From NCBI GenBank assembly GCA_001795455.1, contig MGPB01000018.1, forward strand, positions 1 to 64,000: 64,000 nt of DNA. The letters are read 5' to 3'. Position 1 is the stretch's first letter. Each line of letters begins with the position of its first letter. Shown one piece after another: positions 29,244 through 38,796 of this stretch. The position numbers and the translations under genes were made by a program. This stretch comes from Curvibacter sp. GWA2_63_95 (GTDB taxonomy: Bacteria > Pseudomonadota > Gammaproteobacteria > Burkholderiales > Burkholderiaceae_C). The notes beneath the pieces were generated by a model. That model saw only the letters and a program-made list of their open reading frames with translations, did no database searches and was not told the origin of the DNA.

Positions 29244-29269
29244 GGGAGGCCCATGGCCTCCCTTTTTTT
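29244..29269 (+). terminator. Rho-independent terminator of ETF-QO
   Basis: Stem GGGAGGCC / GGCCTCCC with a CAT loop followed by seven Ts, 23 nt after the stop codon. Confidence 0.93.
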
Positions 29270-29294
29270 CTGTCCGGGCCCAAAGTTGCCCACG

Positions 29295-30020
29295 CTAGAC
29301 GGAGCGCGCCACCTCGGCGTCCAGCTCTGCCAGGCAGGTCAGCATTTGTTCACGGCAACGCGCCATCAAGGCAGGCATGTCGTCCAGCGTCAGCCCCTGG
29401 GTCGGGATGGGTTCCAAGGTCTTGATGACAATACGACCGCTGCGCCAGCGATTGAGGCGCATGGTGCTTTTGTAGTTGCTGCAAACCAGCGGAACAATGG
29501 GCACCCCCGCGTTGATGGCCATCTGGAAAGCGCCCTTTTTGAAGGGCAACAACCCCTGGCCCAGATTGCGCGTACCCTCCGGAAAGACCCAGATCGAGGT
29601 GTCCTGGTGCAGCATCACATCCGTGGTTTTCAACATGGCCTGTTTGGCCTGGATGGCATTGCCACGGTCGATCAGGATGTTACCGGCGAGCCAATAGATC
29701 TGCCCAAAAAACGGCACCCATTTCAAGCTCTTTTTGCCCAGAGATACCGTGCGCCGCGGCACCGAACAGCCCAGCACCCACAGGTCCCAGTTGGACTGGT
29801 GGTTGGCCACCACCACAAAAGGATTGGGCTGGCGCAGCATTCCTGCTGTCTCCAGTTTCATGGTCAGCCCCAGGATGCGTAATGCGGGCACCGAATACAC
29901 CCAGCCGCACAACCGCGAGTTGTCGGGGTTGAAGGGGCGTGAGAGACAGATCAGGAAATTGACAAGGGCCGCCACAAGGAAGTGGAGCCCGATCAGGACC
30001 AGGCGAAGGATTTGGAGCAT
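29295..30020 (-). CDS. plsC: 1-acyl-sn-glycerol-3-phosphate acyltransferase
   Basis: PlsC-type enzymes acylate lysophosphatidate to phosphatidate, the CdsA substrate. The 241-residue protein starts with a hydrophobic anchor (LVLIGLHFLVAALVNFLI) and has the HX4D motif NHQSNWD and the FPEGTRN motif. The ATG at 30020 fits family length. An open frame extends upstream to 30281 but would pass through the antisense of the glycine riboswitch, so I reject that longer start. Confidence 0.92.
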   Translation of the reverse strand: MLQILRLVLIGLHFLVAALVNFLICLSRPFNPDNSRLCGWVYSVPALRILGLTMKLETAGMLRQPNPFVVVANHQSNWDLWVLGCSVPRRTVSLGKKSLKWVPFFGQIYWLAGNILIDRGNAIQAKQAMLKTTDVMLHQDTSIWVFPEGTRNLGQGLLPFKKGAFQMAINAGVPIVPLVCSNYKSTMRLNRWRSGRIVIKTLEPIPTQGLTLDDMPALMARCREQMLTCLAELDAEVARSV

Positions 30021-30481
30021 AGAGAAACCGACAATAGATGGGATGCAGCGCCCACCCGGGAGCGCCATCAACGGCAGGGCAGTGTAGATGAGCACCGCAA
30101 GCAAGGCCTTGCGACAAGTCAGACAGAGTGCAATGCCCGATTGCGTCAAAAAATGGAGGCTGCTTGCTGCACCTCGTTTAGAATCCAGTCCTGTCAGGAG
30201 AGAGCCTCCCCCGCGGAGGCCGCCGAAGGCGCAGGACGGCTGATTGCAGCGGTCTGAACGCTCAGGCAAAAGGACTGACATCCGTTGGTGGCTTGGCTAT
30301 CAACGACACCCCACTGGAGAGAGGCCGCAAACTTTGCAGCCCACCGAAGGAGCAACCCGCAGTCTGCGCACCCCTCGTGCATGCAGGCCCGGCGAATCTC
30401 TCAGGTAAAGCGGACAGCGGGGGCAGCACCGGGCGGGCGCAGCCATGCACCCACCCCGGGTTTTGACTTGCCCCTACCTGG
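30021..30481. other. Intergenic region plsC / gcvT with riboswitch
   Basis: The divergent gap contains the plsC upstream region (30021-30186, no clear motif), the tandem glycine riboswitch (30187-30424), and a 57-nt leader that leads into the truncated gcvT. The leader has no ribosome site before the gcvT ATG. Confidence 0.7.
30187..30424 (+). promoter_or_regulatory. Tandem glycine riboswitch upstream of gcvT
   Basis: Two glycine aptamers in series. Aptamer 1 (30187-30276): P1 AGTCC / GGACT, GGAGAGAG, GCCGAAGGCGCAGG, CTCAGGCAAAAGGAC. Aptamer 2 (about 30309-30422): P1 CCCCACTG / CAGCGGGG, GGAGAGAGG, ACCGAAGGAGCAA, AATCTCTCAGGTAAAGCGGACAG. These are the hallmark conserved segments of the class. 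The switch normally turns on glycine cleavage genes when glycine is high. Confidence 0.95.
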
Positions 30482-31522
30482 ATGGCCGAACACCACCACA
30501 CCCGCAACGCCGCTGGCCTGTTTGATGTGTCCCACATGGGCCAACTGCGCCTGGTTGGCCCCGATGCGGCGGCCGCGTTCGAGACGCTGATGCCCGTGGA
30601 CGTGATCGACCTGCCCGTGGGCAAGCAGCGCTACGGCCTGCTTCTCACCGACGAAGGCACCATCATTGATGACCTGATGTTCTTCAACAAGGGCAACAAC
30701 GAAATCTTCGTGATCGTCAATGGCGCCTGCAAGGTGGGTGACATTGCCCACATCCAGGCCAAAATTGGCAGCCGCTGCCAGGTTATCCCCCTGCCCGACT
30801 ACGCGCTGCTGGCGCTGCAGGGCCCGCAGGCAGTGGCCGCCCTGGCCCGCCTAGCACCCGGCGTGGACAAGCTGGTGTTCATGACCGGTGGCAATTTCAC
30901 CGTGGACACCGGCACGCAGAAGATTGACGTGTTTTTAACCCGCAGCGGCTACACCGGCGAAGATGGGTTTGAAATTTCCGTCCACAAGGACCACGCCGAC
31001 GCCCTGGCCCGCGCCCTGCTGGCCCAGCCCGAAGTGAAGCCGATTGGCCTGGGTGCACGCAACTCGCTGCGCCTGGAAGCCGGCCTGTGCCTCTATGGCA
31101 ATGACATTGACACGACCACTACGCCGGTCGAAGCCAGCCTGCTGTGGGCCATGCAAAAGGTGCGCCGCGCCGGTGGCGCACGTGAAGGCGGCTTCCCGGG
31201 CGCTACAAAAATAGGAGCTTCTCTCGCAGATTCCACGGGCACTACAGCACCAAAAGGCACTAAAAAGCGGGTGGGACTGATCGCGCTGGAACGCATCCCC
31301 GTGCGCGACCACACCGAGCTGCAGGACGGCGCGGGCAACAAGATTGGCGAAGTCACCAGCGGCCTGCTCGGCCCCACCATCGACAAACCGGTGGCCATGG
31401 GCTATGTGGACGCCGCCTGGGCGGCGGTGGGCAGCAAAGTGGTGGCCATCGTGCGCGGCAAGCCCGTGCCGATGGAGGTGAGCGCCATGCCCTTTGTGCC
31501 CACGCGTTACTACCGCGGCTAA
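30482..31522 (+). CDS. gcvT: Glycine cleavage system T protein, N-terminally truncated
   Basis: GcvT is the folate-dependent aminomethyltransferase of the glycine cleavage system. The frame opens at AEHHHTRNAAGLFDVSHMGQ, which in the family lies about 35-40 residues inside the protein. The usual N-terminus (the LGARMVPFAGY-MPVQY region) is absent in all frames, an in-frame stop is just upstream, and no ribosome site precedes the ATG. The remaining 346 residues are otherwise well conserved (GVIDD-like TIIDDLMF, SGYTGEDGFE, RNSLRLEAGLCLYG). A family A repeat is read in frame at 31202-31255. Function is doubtful unless the deletion is a sequence error or another start is used. Confidence 0.8.
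   Translation: MAEHHHTRNAAGLFDVSHMGQLRLVGPDAAAAFETLMPVDVIDLPVGKQRYGLLLTDEGTIIDDLMFFNKGNNEIFVIVNGACKVGDIAHIQAKIGSRCQVIPLPDYALLALQGPQAVAALARLAPGVDKLVFMTGGNFTVDTGTQKIDVFLTRSGYTGEDGFEISVHKDHADALARALLAQPEVKPIGLGARNSLRLEAGLCLYGNDIDTTTTPVEASLLWAMQKVRRAGGAREGGFPGATKIGASLADSTGTTAPKGTKKRVGLIALERIPVRDHTELQDGAGNKIGEVTSGLLGPTIDKPVAMGYVDAAWAAVGSKVVAIVRGKPVPMEVSAMPFVPTRYYRG
31202..31255 (+). repeat. Family A interspersed repeat, copy A5 (inside gcvT)
   Basis: GCTAC-N7-GGAGC, TCTCTCGCAGATTCCACGGGCACTAC. Diverged but recognisable. Sense orientation, encoding GATKIGASLADSTGTTAPKG, a few residues longer than usual between FPGA and KRVGL. Confidence 0.65.
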
Positions 31523-31612
31523 CCACCGTGCCGGGGCGGCTAAAGTCTGGCCTGGCAGGTTTGTTTTTATTGTTTGATTCCTTTCCAATCACCCGTTTTT
31601 CAGGAGTTCTCC

Positions 31613-31981
31613 ATGTCCATCAAGTACACCCCCGACCACGAATGGCTCAACGTTGAAGGTGGCACTGCCACCGTGGGCATCACCCACCATGCGCAAGACG
31701 CGCTGGGCGACGTGGTGTTTGTGGACCTGCCCGAAGTGGGCGCCTCGATTGACGCCAAGGCCGTGGCCGGCGTGGTGGAGTCCGTCAAGGCCGCTGCCGA
31801 CGTCTACATGCCCGTGACCGGCGAGATCACCGAAGTGAACGAAGCCCTGCGCGCCGACCCCAGCCTGGCCAACACCGACCCGCTGGGCGCCGGCTGGTTC
31901 TTCAAGGTCAAGCTGTCCAACCCCGCCGAACTCGACGGCCTGATGGACGAAACCAGCTACACCGCCTTCTCCGCCAGCTGA
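31613..31981 (+). CDS. gcvH: Glycine cleavage system H protein
   Basis: GcvH carries the lipoyl arm that shuttles the aminomethyl group between P, T and L proteins. The 122-residue protein has the lipoylation motif ESVKA with Lys59 and is well conserved (YTPDHEWL, GDVVFVDLPEVG). AGGAG lies 7 nt before the ATG at 31613. It follows gcvT in the gcvT-gcvH-gcvP order, under the same riboswitch. Confidence 0.97.
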   Translation: MSIKYTPDHEWLNVEGGTATVGITHHAQDALGDVVFVDLPEVGASIDAKAVAGVVESVKAAADVYMPVTGEITEVNEALRADPSLANTDPLGAGWFFKVKLSNPAELDGLMDETSYTAFSAS

Positions 31982-31984
31982 TCT

Positions 31985-32063
31985 GGCCCCCACGCTCCGC
32001 CGCTGCGCGGGTCGCTGCCCCCAGAGGGGGCTAATTTCCCTAGGGGCGGCCCTGCGGGAAATT
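31985..32063 (+). repeat. Family B GC-rich repeat, copy B2
   Basis: It begins 4 nt after the gcvH stop: CCCCCACGCTCCGCCGCTGCGCGGGTCGC, TGCCCCCAGAGGGGGC hairpin, CTAATTTCCC and GGGAAATT, whose arms could pair. It fills most of the gcvH-gcvP gap. Confidence 0.8.
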
Positions 32064-32099
32064 GCCCTCTCACTCTCTAACCAACAAGCCTGAACGTCC

Positions 32100-34982
32100 A
32101 TGCCAACGACCTCTGCCCCCACTCTCGCCCAGCTGGAAAACGCCAGCGAATTCCACGCACGCCACATCGGCATTGATGCCGCCGACGAAGCACTGATGCT
32201 CCAAGCCATCGGCGAGACTTCGCGCCGTGCGCTGATCGACAGCATCGTGCCGCGCTCGATTGCGCGCGCTAGCAAGATGGACATCCCAGCTGCGATTACC
32301 GAAGCGGCAGCGCTGGCCGAGATCAAGGCGTTGGCAGGCAAGAACAAGGTGCTCAAGAGCTTCATTGGCCAGGGCTACTACGGCACGCATACGCCGGGCG
32401 TGATCCTGCGCAATATTCTGGAAAACCCCGCCTGGTACACCGCCTACACGCCCTACCAGGCCGAGATTTCGCAGGGCCGCATGGAAGCGCTGGTGAACTT
32501 CCAGACCATGGTGTGTGACCTGACCGGCATGCCCATGGCCAATGCATCGATGCTGGACGAAGCCACCGCCGCGGCAGAAGCCATGACGCTGGCCAAGCGC
32601 AGCGTCAAAAGCAAGAGCCATGTGTTTGTGGTGGCCGGCGACTGCCACCCGCAAACCATCGAAGTGATCCAGACCCGCGCCAAGCCGCTGGGCATCACCG
32701 TCACGCTGGCCAACTCCGCAGCCGAGTGGGAAGCCGCACTGGCCGGTGACTACTTTGCCGTGCTGGCCCAATACCCCGCCACCAGTGGCCGCATTGACGA
32801 CCTGCGCGCCGACGTGGCGCTGGTGCACGGCAAACAGGCCGCCTTCATCGTGGCCGCCGACCTGCTGGCGCTCACGCTGCTCACCCCCCCCGGCGAATTT
32901 GACGCCGACATTGTGATCGGCACCACCCAGCGCTTTGGCATGCCCCTGTGCAACGGCGGCCCCCACGCTGCCTACATGGCCTGCCGCGACGAATACAAAC
33001 GCTCCATGCCCGGCCGTCTGGTGGGCGTGAGCATCGACACCCATGGCAACCCCGCCTACCGCCTGGCGCTGCAAACGCGCGAGCAACACATCCGCCGCGA
33101 AAAAGCCACCTCCAACATCTGCACCGCGCAGGTGCTGCCGGCCGTCATCGCCAGCATGTACGCCGTGTACCACGGCCCCGAGGGCCTGACCCGCATCGCC
33201 CAGCGTGTGGCCAAGTTCACCGCCATTTTGGTCAAGGGTCTGGAGCAACTCGGTGCCCCGGTGCGCGCGCAAGCCACCTTTGACACGGTCACGCTGAAGA
33301 CCGATGGCGCTACGAATTCGATAGCTGCTCGCGCAGTATCCGCGGGGGCTAACCTGCGAATTTACTTTGAAAACTACCTGTGCATCAGCCTGGACGAAAC
33401 CACCACGCGTGACGACCTGGCGCTGGTCTGGAGCCTGTTCGCCAAGGAAGGCCAGGCCCTGCCCAGCGTGGAAGCGCTGGAAGGCAGCGCCGAATCGCTG
33501 ATCCCCGCCGCACTGCGCCGCACCAGCAAGTTCCTCACGCACCCGGTGTTCAACACCCACCACTCTGAGACCGGCATGCTGCGCTACATCCGCATGCTGT
33601 CTGACAAGGATCTGGCGCTGGACCGCAGCATGATTCCGCTGGGCTCCTGCACCATGAAACTCAACGCCACCAGCGAGATGATCCCCATCACCTGGCCCGA
33701 GTTCGCCAACATCCACCCCTTCTGCCCGGCCGACCAACGCCAGGGTTACGCCGAACTGGACGCACAGCTGCGCGCCTGGTTGTGCGCCGCCACGGGCTAC
33801 GCGGGCATCAGCCTGCAACCCAACGCCGGCAGCCAGGGCGAATACGCGGGTCTGTTGACCATCCAGGCCTACCACGCCAGCAAAGGCCAGGCACACCGCA
33901 ATATCTGCCTGATCCCCAGCAGCGCCCACGGCACCAACCCCGCCAGCGCGCAGATGGTGGGCCTGCACGTGGTGGTGACCAAGTGCGACGACAACGGCAA
34001 CGTGGACATGGCCGACCTGCAAGCCAAGTGTGAACAGCACAGCGCCAACCTGGCCGCGGTGATGATCACCTACCCCAGCACGCACGGCGTGTTTGAAACC
34101 AGCGTGAAAGAGCTGTGCGCCCTGGTGCACAGCCACGGCGGCCGTGTGTACGTAGACGGTGCCAACATGAACGCGCTGGTGGGCACCGCAGCCCCCGGCG
34201 AGTTTGGCGGCGACGTGAGCCACCTGAACCTGCACAAGACCTTCTGCATCCCCCACGGCGGTGGCGGTCCCGGTGTGGGCCCCGTGTGTGTGGTGGCCGA
34301 CCTGGTGCCCTTCTTGCCCGGCCACGCCACCGGTGGTGTGCCTGGCACCGGTGCCGTGAGCGCCGCGCCCCTGGGCAATGCTGCCGTCCTGCCCATCAGC
34401 TGGATGTACTGCCGCATGATGGGCCCGGACGGCCTGCAGCATGCGACCGAAGCCGCCATCCTGGCCGCCAACTACATCAGCGCACGCCTGGCAGACCACT
34501 ACCCCACGCTGTACGCATCGGCCAACGGCCATGTGGCGCACGAGTGCATCCTGGACCTGCGCGGATTCAAAGACAGCTGCGGCGTGATGGCCGAGGACGT
34601 GGCCAAACGCCTGATGGACTACGGTTTCCACGCGCCCACGCTGTCTTTCCCCGTGCCCAATACGCTGATGGTGGAGCCCACCGAAAGTGAAACCCTGGCG
34701 GAGCTGGACCGTTTTATCAACGCCATGATCGCCATCCGCGGCGAGATTGCGCGCGTGGAAAAAGGCGAATGGCCGCAGGACAACAACCCACTCAAGCATG
34801 CCCCGCACACCGCAGCCAGCCTGCTGGGCGGCGAGTGGAACCGTCCGTACAGCCGTGAGGTGGGCGCCTTCCCCGTCGCCAGCCTGAAGGCCGTGAAGTA
34901 CTGGCCCAGCGTGGGCCGGGTGGACAACGTCTATGGCGACCGCAACCTGTTCTGCAGCTGCGTGCCTTTGAGCGAGTACTGA
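32100..34982 (+). CDS. gcvP: Glycine dehydrogenase (decarboxylating), P protein
   Basis: GcvP is the PLP enzyme that decarboxylates glycine and loads the residue onto GcvH. The 960-residue single chain has both halves, with the PLP Lys in [21 protein letters not shown] in the second half and the glycine-rich [13 protein letters not shown] segment. The ATG at 32100 fits [10 protein letters not shown] family A repeat (33309-33355) encodes [16 protein letters not shown] between FDTVTLKT and LRIYFENY. Comparison with E. coli GcvP suggests the length is almost unchanged there. A family B repeat follows the stop. Confidence 0.97.
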   Translation: MPTTSAPTLAQLENASEFHARHIGIDAADEALMLQAIGETSRRALIDSIVPRSIARASKMDIPAAITEAAALAEIKALAGKNKVLKSFIGQGYYGTHTPGVILRNILENPAWYTAYTPYQAEISQGRMEALVNFQTMVCDLTGMPMANASMLDEATAAAEAMTLAKRSVKSKSHVFVVAGDCHPQTIEVIQTRAKPLGITVTLANSAAEWEAALAGDYFAVLAQYPATSGRIDDLRADVALVHGKQAAFIVAADLLALTLLTPPGEFDADIVIGTTQRFGMPLCNGGPHAAYMACRDEYKRSMPGRLVGVSIDTHGNPAYRLALQTREQHIRREKATSNICTAQVLPAVIASMYAVYHGPEGLTRIAQRVAKFTAILVKGLEQLGAPVRAQATFDTVTLKTDGATNSIAARAVSAGANLRIYFENYLCISLDETTTRDDLALVWSLFAKEGQALPSVEALEGSAESLIPAALRRTSKFLTHPVFNTHHSETGMLRYIRMLSDKDLALDRSMIPLGSCTMKLNATSEMIPITWPEFANIHPFCPADQRQGYAELDAQLRAWLCAATGYAGISLQPNAGSQGEYAGLLTIQAYHASKGQAHRNICLIPSSAHGTNPASAQMVGLHVVVTKCDDNGNVDMADLQAKCEQHSANLAAVMITYPSTHGVFETSVKELCALVHSHGGRVYVDGANMNALVGTAAPGEFGGDVSHLNLHKTFCIPHGGGGPGVGPVCVVADLVPFLPGHATGGVPGTGAVSAAPLGNAAVLPISWMYCRMMGPDGLQHATEAAILAANYISARLADHYPTLYASANGHVAHECILDLRGFKDSCGVMAEDVAKRLMDYGFHAPTLSFPVPNTLMVEPTESETLAELDRFINAMIAIRGEIARVEKGEWPQDNNPLKHAPHTAASLLGGEWNRPYSREVGAFPVASLKAVKYWPSVGRVDNVYGDRNLFCSCVPLSEY
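33309..33355 (+). repeat. Family A interspersed repeat, copy A6 (inside gcvP)
   Basis: GCTACGAATTCGATAGC hairpin end, TGCTCGCGCAGTATCCGCGGGGGCTA. Sense orientation, same frame as A5, and very close to the consensus. Confidence 0.85.
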
Positions 34983-34984
34983 TT

Positions 34985-35064
34985 GGCCCCCACGCTTGTC
35001 GCTGCGCGTACTGCGCTGCCCCCCAGGGGGGCCGCAGTCGCCTTGGGGCGGCCCGGCGGCGACT
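34985..35064 (+). repeat. Family B GC-rich repeat, copy B3
   Basis: It begins 3 nt after the gcvP stop: CCCCCACGCTTGTCGCTGCGCG, TGCCCCCCAGGGGGGCCGC, CCTTGGGGCGGCCCGGCGGCGAC. It resembles B2 and B4 in order of parts but is diverged in the middle. Confidence 0.75.
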
Positions 35065-35085
35065 AGCCGAACTAAAAGTAAAAAT

Positions 35086-35118
35086 CAGGGTGGCACTGCA
35101 TTGCATGCAGCCACCCTG
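35086..35118 (+). other. Strong hairpin upstream of the second riboswitch
   Basis: Perfect 9-bp stem CAGGGTGGC / GCCACCCTG with TGCATTGCATGCA in the loop region (inner TGCA pairing). No T-run follows. It may end gcvP transcripts or shield the riboswitch from read-through. Confidence 0.5.
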
Positions 35119-35135
35119 GCCAGGCTGGACCTGGC

Positions 35136-35350
35136 ATCGCAGCGGGAGAGCCTGGCGCCTAAAACGCCAGCGCCGAAGGAGCAACCACCCCGGAAACTCT
35201 CAGGCACCCAGGACCGCTGCGATAGGGATGTTGAATCCCAGAGCACTCTGAAGAGCTGCCGTGGACTAGTCCCCACGGCACACCGCAGGAGCAAGCCGTT
35301 GGCCCACAAGGCTGGCGGTGAATCTCTCAGGTCTCAAACAGAGGGGGTCG
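35136..35350 (+). promoter_or_regulatory. Tandem glycine riboswitch upstream of dadA-like / sdaA
   Basis: Aptamer 1 (35136-35223): P1 ATCGCAGCGG / CCGCTGCGAT, GGGAGAGCCTGGCG, GCGCCGAAGGAGCAACC, AAACTCTCAGGCACCCAGGACCG. Aptamer 2 (about 35249-35345): P1 CTCTG / CAGAG, ACCGCAGGAGCAAGCC, GTGAATCTCTCAGGTCTCAAACAGAGG. Both cores match the glycine aptamer. This suggests glycine controls the FAD dehydrogenase and serine deaminase genes that follow. Confidence 0.93.
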
Positions 35351-35416
35351 TCACCTGCACATGGTGTGTGGGGCGGCGACTTCTATGTTTGCGACTGTTC
35401 TTCAAGAGAGTGCTTT

Positions 35417-36640
35417 ATGAAACACATTGCCATCATCGGCGGCGGCATCACCGGCGTTACCAGCGCATACACATTAGCCAAGGCCGGATACCAGGTCACC
35501 CTGATCGAGAAAAACCGCTACGCGGGCATGGAAACGTCGTACGCCAACGGCGGGCAGCTGTCGGCGTCCAATGCCGAGGTCTGGACCCACCCCAGCACCA
35601 TCGTCAAAGGGCTGAAGTGGATGTTCACCAAGGACGCCCCACTCCTGATGAACCCCACGCCCACCTGGCACAAGCTGAGCTGGATGGCCGAGTTTGTGGC
35701 CGCCATACCCAAGTACCGCGACAACACCGAAGCCACCACCCGCCTGGCCATTGCCGCGCGCGAGCACCTGTTTGGTTGGGCCGAAAAAGAAGGCATTGAT
35801 TTCGACCACAAGCGCAAAGGCATCTTGCACATCTACCGCAACAAGGCGGGCTTTGACCATGCCGGCACCGTGTCCAGCATGCTGGCCGCTGGTGGCCTGC
35901 CACGCCGTGCAGTTACCCCCGATGAGATGCGCGCGATTGAACCCACGCTGCAGGGCCAGTACTACGGGGGTTACTTCACCGAGAGCGATTCCACGGGCGA
36001 CATCCACAAATACACCCACGGCCTCTCACAGGCCTGCGCACGCCTGGGCGTGAAATTTCTCTATGGCCACCAGGTGCTGAGCGCGTCGGCGGATGGCCAT
36101 CGCGCGCAGCTTGCGCTGCAGCACGCGGGTGGCACCGAGACCCACACGTTTGACGGTGTCGTGGTCTGCGCGGGTGTGCATGGCCGGGGCATTGCCGCAC
36201 AACTGGGCGACCGCCTCAACATCTACCCGGTCAAGGGCTACTCCATCACCGTGCACCTGAGCGACGAGGCCAGCCAGCAGGCTGCGCCGCAGGTGAGCTT
36301 GCTGGACGACGAAACCAAACTGGTGACCAGCCGCCTGGGCCAAGACCGTTTCCGCGTAGCGGGCACGGCCGAGTTCAACGGGTTCAACCACGACATCCGC
36401 GCCGACCGCATCCGCCCTCTGGTGAACTGGGTGAACCAGTGCTTCCCGGGTGTGAGCACGCGCCGCGCAGAGCCTTGGGCCGGGCTGCGACCCATGATGC
36501 CCAACATGCTGCCGCGTGTGGGCCGGGGCCAACGCGCCAACGTGTTCTACAACACCGGCCACGGCCACCTGGGCTGGACGCTGTCGGCCATCACCGCGCA
36601 CCAACTGGTGGGCCATGTGCAGCAGCACTTGGCAGCCTGA
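35417..36640 (+). CDS. dadA: DadA-like FAD dehydrogenase under glycine riboswitch
   Basis: The 407-residue protein is a DAO-family FAD enzyme. It has [21 protein letters not shown] at the N-terminus, the [18 protein letters not shown] segment, and the C-terminal GHGHLGWT motif. DadA oxidises D-amino acids, and related enzymes oxidise glycine. The tandem glycine riboswitch upstream and the serine deaminase downstream suggest glycine or D-alanine oxidation for this paralogue (inference). It differs from the protein at 15495, which has no riboswitch. The ATG at 35417 lies about 65 nt after the riboswitch. Confidence 0.85.
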   Translation: MKHIAIIGGGITGVTSAYTLAKAGYQVTLIEKNRYAGMETSYANGGQLSASNAEVWTHPSTIVKGLKWMFTKDAPLLMNPTPTWHKLSWMAEFVAAIPKYRDNTEATTRLAIAAREHLFGWAEKEGIDFDHKRKGILHIYRNKAGFDHAGTVSSMLAAGGLPRRAVTPDEMRAIEPTLQGQYYGGYFTESDSTGDIHKYTHGLSQACARLGVKFLYGHQVLSASADGHRAQLALQHAGGTETHTFDGVVVCAGVHGRGIAAQLGDRLNIYPVKGYSITVHLSDEASQQAAPQVSLLDDETKLVTSRLGQDRFRVAGTAEFNGFNHDIRADRIRPLVNWVNQCFPGVSTRRAEPWAGLRPMMPNMLPRVGRGQRANVFYNTGHGHLGWTLSAITAHQLVGHVQQHLAA

Positions 36641-36674
36641 CCCAATCGCATCACACTCGTGCAAGGAGTCCACC

Positions 36675-38063
36675 ATGGCAGTCTCTGTATTCGACCTGTT
36701 CAAGATCGGCATCGGCCCCAGCAGCTCGCACACCGTGGGCCCCATGCGGGCGGCGCGGCAGTTTGTGGCGCGGCTACAGCACAGCGGTGTGCTGGCGCAG
36801 ACGGCCACGGTGCGCTGCTGGTTGCACGGCTCGCTGGGCGCGACCGGCAAGGGTCACGCCAGCGATGTGGCCGTGCTGCTGGGCCTGTGCGGCCACGAAC
36901 CCGACACGGTGGAAGTGGACGTGATCCCCGCGCTGCTGGCCGAGGTGCGCAGCAGCCAGCAGCTCATGCTGGGCGGTACGCACCGCATTGCCTTCCATGA
37001 GAAAGACGACCTGCTCTTCATGCGTGCGCCCCTGCCCTTCCACGCCAACGGCATGCGCTTTGTGGCACTGGATGCGGCGGGCCATGAACTGTCGGAGCGT
37101 ATCTACTACTCGGTGGGCGGCGGTTTTATCGTGAGTGACGAAGTAGCGGCCGATGGCACGCGGCAAAAAGTGATTGCGCCCGACGCCACGGTGCTGCCCC
37201 TGCCCTTTACCAGCGGTGACGCGCTGCTGCACCTGGCCGCACAACAGGGCCTGAGCATCGCGCAGATCATGCGGCGCAACGAACAGCACTGGCGCAGCGA
37301 TGCCGAGATTGACGCCGGCCTGCTGCGCATCTGGCAGGTGATGCAGGCCTGCGTGCAACGCGGCTGCGCGACCGAGGGCGTGCTGCCCGGCGGTTTCAAG
37401 GTCAAACGCCGCGCCAAAGCCCTGCGCGATGCGCTGGTGGCCAAACCCGAAGAGGCCCTGCGCGATCCGCTGCAGGTGCTGGACTGGGTCAACCTGTATG
37501 CGCTGGCCGTCAACGAAGAAAACGCCGCCGGTGGCCGCGTGGTCACCGCGCCCACCAATGGCGCGGCCGGCATCATCCCCGCCGTGCTGCACTACTACAC
37601 GCGCTTTGTGCCAGGAGCCCATGACCAGGGTGTCATCGACTTTTTGCTCACTGCCGCCGCCATCGGCATTCTCTACAAGGAGAACGCCAGCATCAGCGGT
37701 GCCGAAGTCGGCTGCCAGGGCGAGGTAGGCGTGGCCTGCAGCATGGCCGCAGCTGCCCTGTGCGCGGTGATGGGTGGCACCCCCGAGCAAGTGGAAAACG
37801 CGGCCGAGATTGGCATGGAACACCACCTGGGCCTGACCTGCGACCCCGTAGGCGGGCTGGTGCAGATCCCGTGCATCGAGCGCAATGCCATTGCGTCCGT
37901 CAAAGCCATCAACGCTGCCCGCATGGCGCTGCGCGGCGATGGCAGCCACTTCGTGAGCCTGGACAAGGTCATCAAAACCATGCGCGAAACCGGCGCGGAC
38001 ATGAAGACCAAGTACAAGGAAACCGCCCGTGGGGGGTTGGCGGTGAATATTGTGGAGTGTTAG
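36675..38063 (+). CDS. sdaA: L-serine ammonia-lyase (iron-sulfur, single chain)
   Basis: SdaA deaminates L-serine to pyruvate. The 462-residue protein begins [20 protein letters not shown] and has the Cys that bind the 4Fe-4S cluster in [14 protein letters not shown] and [23 protein letters not shown] precedes the ATG at 36675. It lies 34 nt after dadA, so it is part of the second riboswitch unit and would drain serine made from glycine. Confidence 0.96.
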   Translation: MAVSVFDLFKIGIGPSSSHTVGPMRAARQFVARLQHSGVLAQTATVRCWLHGSLGATGKGHASDVAVLLGLCGHEPDTVEVDVIPALLAEVRSSQQLMLGGTHRIAFHEKDDLLFMRAPLPFHANGMRFVALDAAGHELSERIYYSVGGGFIVSDEVAADGTRQKVIAPDATVLPLPFTSGDALLHLAAQQGLSIAQIMRRNEQHWRSDAEIDAGLLRIWQVMQACVQRGCATEGVLPGGFKVKRRAKALRDALVAKPEEALRDPLQVLDWVNLYALAVNEENAAGGRVVTAPTNGAAGIIPAVLHYYTRFVPGAHDQGVIDFLLTAAAIGILYKENASISGAEVGCQGEVGVACSMAAAALCAVMGGTPEQVENAAEIGMEHHLGLTCDPVGGLVQIPCIERNAIASVKAINAARMALRGDGSHFVSLDKVIKTMRETGADMKTKYKETARGGLAVNIVEC

Positions 38064-38130
38064 AGGCAGGTATTGCTTTGGAGCATGTCGGCAAGGCAAT
38101 TCATTCCCCGGGTGATCCAGCTCCGTGATA

Positions 38131-38150
38131 AAGTAATTCATCAATTACTT
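38131..38150. promoter_or_regulatory. Palindromic operator upstream of tetR
   Basis: AAGTAATT-CATC-AATTACTT, perfect 8-bp arms, 13 nt before the GTG of the TetR-type gene. It is likely its autoregulatory site. Confidence 0.65.
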
Positions 38151-38163
38151 ATTCAATGCGAAT

Positions 38164-38796
38164 GTGCTGACGCGTACCAAACTCAAAACAGAAGACCGTC
38201 AGGCAGAACTGGTCCAGGTGGCTTTGGTTTTGGCGGCCCAAAAAAGTCCTGTCGAGATCACAACGGGTGATCTGGCGCAGGCTGTCGGGATCACGCAGGG
38301 CGCTGTTTTCCGGCATTTCGAGAGCAAGGAAGCGATCTGGTTGGCGGCGCTCGATTGGGCCCATCAGGCATTGATCGGCAGATTGCAGCAAGCGGCGCAG
38401 GCCAAGCAGGCGGATGCCTTGCAGGCATTACGTGCCGTCTTCATGGCGCACATAGACTTTGTGCAGGAATATCCCGGTGTTCCGCGCTTGGTCTTTCAGG
38501 AGCTGCAGCATGCCAAGCCGACACCCCTCAAGGGCAAGGTCCAAGGCCTCATGGCCGACTACAGAACCCTGGTTTCCGGCTTGCTGGCGCAAGCGCACGA
38601 GGATGCGTTAACGGCAGCCGACGTGGATCATAAAAGTGCTGTGGTCCTGTTCATGGGGGCGGTTCAAGGGCTTGTCGTGCAGTCGCTGGTGACTGGCAGT
38701 CTGAAAGACATGGCAAAGCTGGCACCGGCCGTGTTCAACATTTACGAGGCCGGCTTGCTGGCACCGTCCACACCAGAAGCTAGGAAGCGCAAATGA
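38164..38796 (+). CDS. TetR-family transcriptional regulator
   Basis: The 210-residue protein has an N-terminal TetR helix-turn-helix (about 15-60; TTGDLAQAVGITQGAVFRHF) and a C-terminal ligand domain. It starts with GTG at 38164. The stop overlaps the start of the membrane-fusion gene (ATGA), so it heads a four-gene exporter operon and probably controls it through the palindrome just upstream. Confidence 0.88.
   Translation: MLTRTKLKTEDRQAELVQVALVLAAQKSPVEITTGDLAQAVGITQGAVFRHFESKEAIWLAALDWAHQALIGRLQQAAQAKQADALQALRAVFMAHIDFVQEYPGVPRLVFQELQHAKPTPLKGKVQGLMADYRTLVSGLLAQAHEDALTAADVDHKSAVVLFMGAVQGLVVQSLVTGSLKDMAKLAPAVFNIYEAGLLAPSTPEARKRK

Larger units (their letters stand above)
34983..35416. other. 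Intergenic region gcvP / dadA-like gene
   Basis: 434 nt with no gene. It holds family B copy B3, a strong hairpin (35086-35118) and a second tandem glycine riboswitch (35136-35350), then a 66-nt leader. Confidence 0.75.

Noticed and set aside
30021-30281. Longer plsC start at 30281
   Set aside because: The extension lies in the antisense of the glycine riboswitch and has no acyltransferase similarity.
30445-30481. ATG at 30445 as the true gcvT start
   Set aside because: It is out of frame with gcvT by one base and its codons do not match the GcvT N-terminus.
32070-34808. A 912-codon open frame on the minus strand across gcvP
   Set aside because: It is antisense to a clear full-length gcvP. 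Its translation is Gly/His/Val-rich with no known domain, as expected from GC-rich codon bias on the opposite strand.
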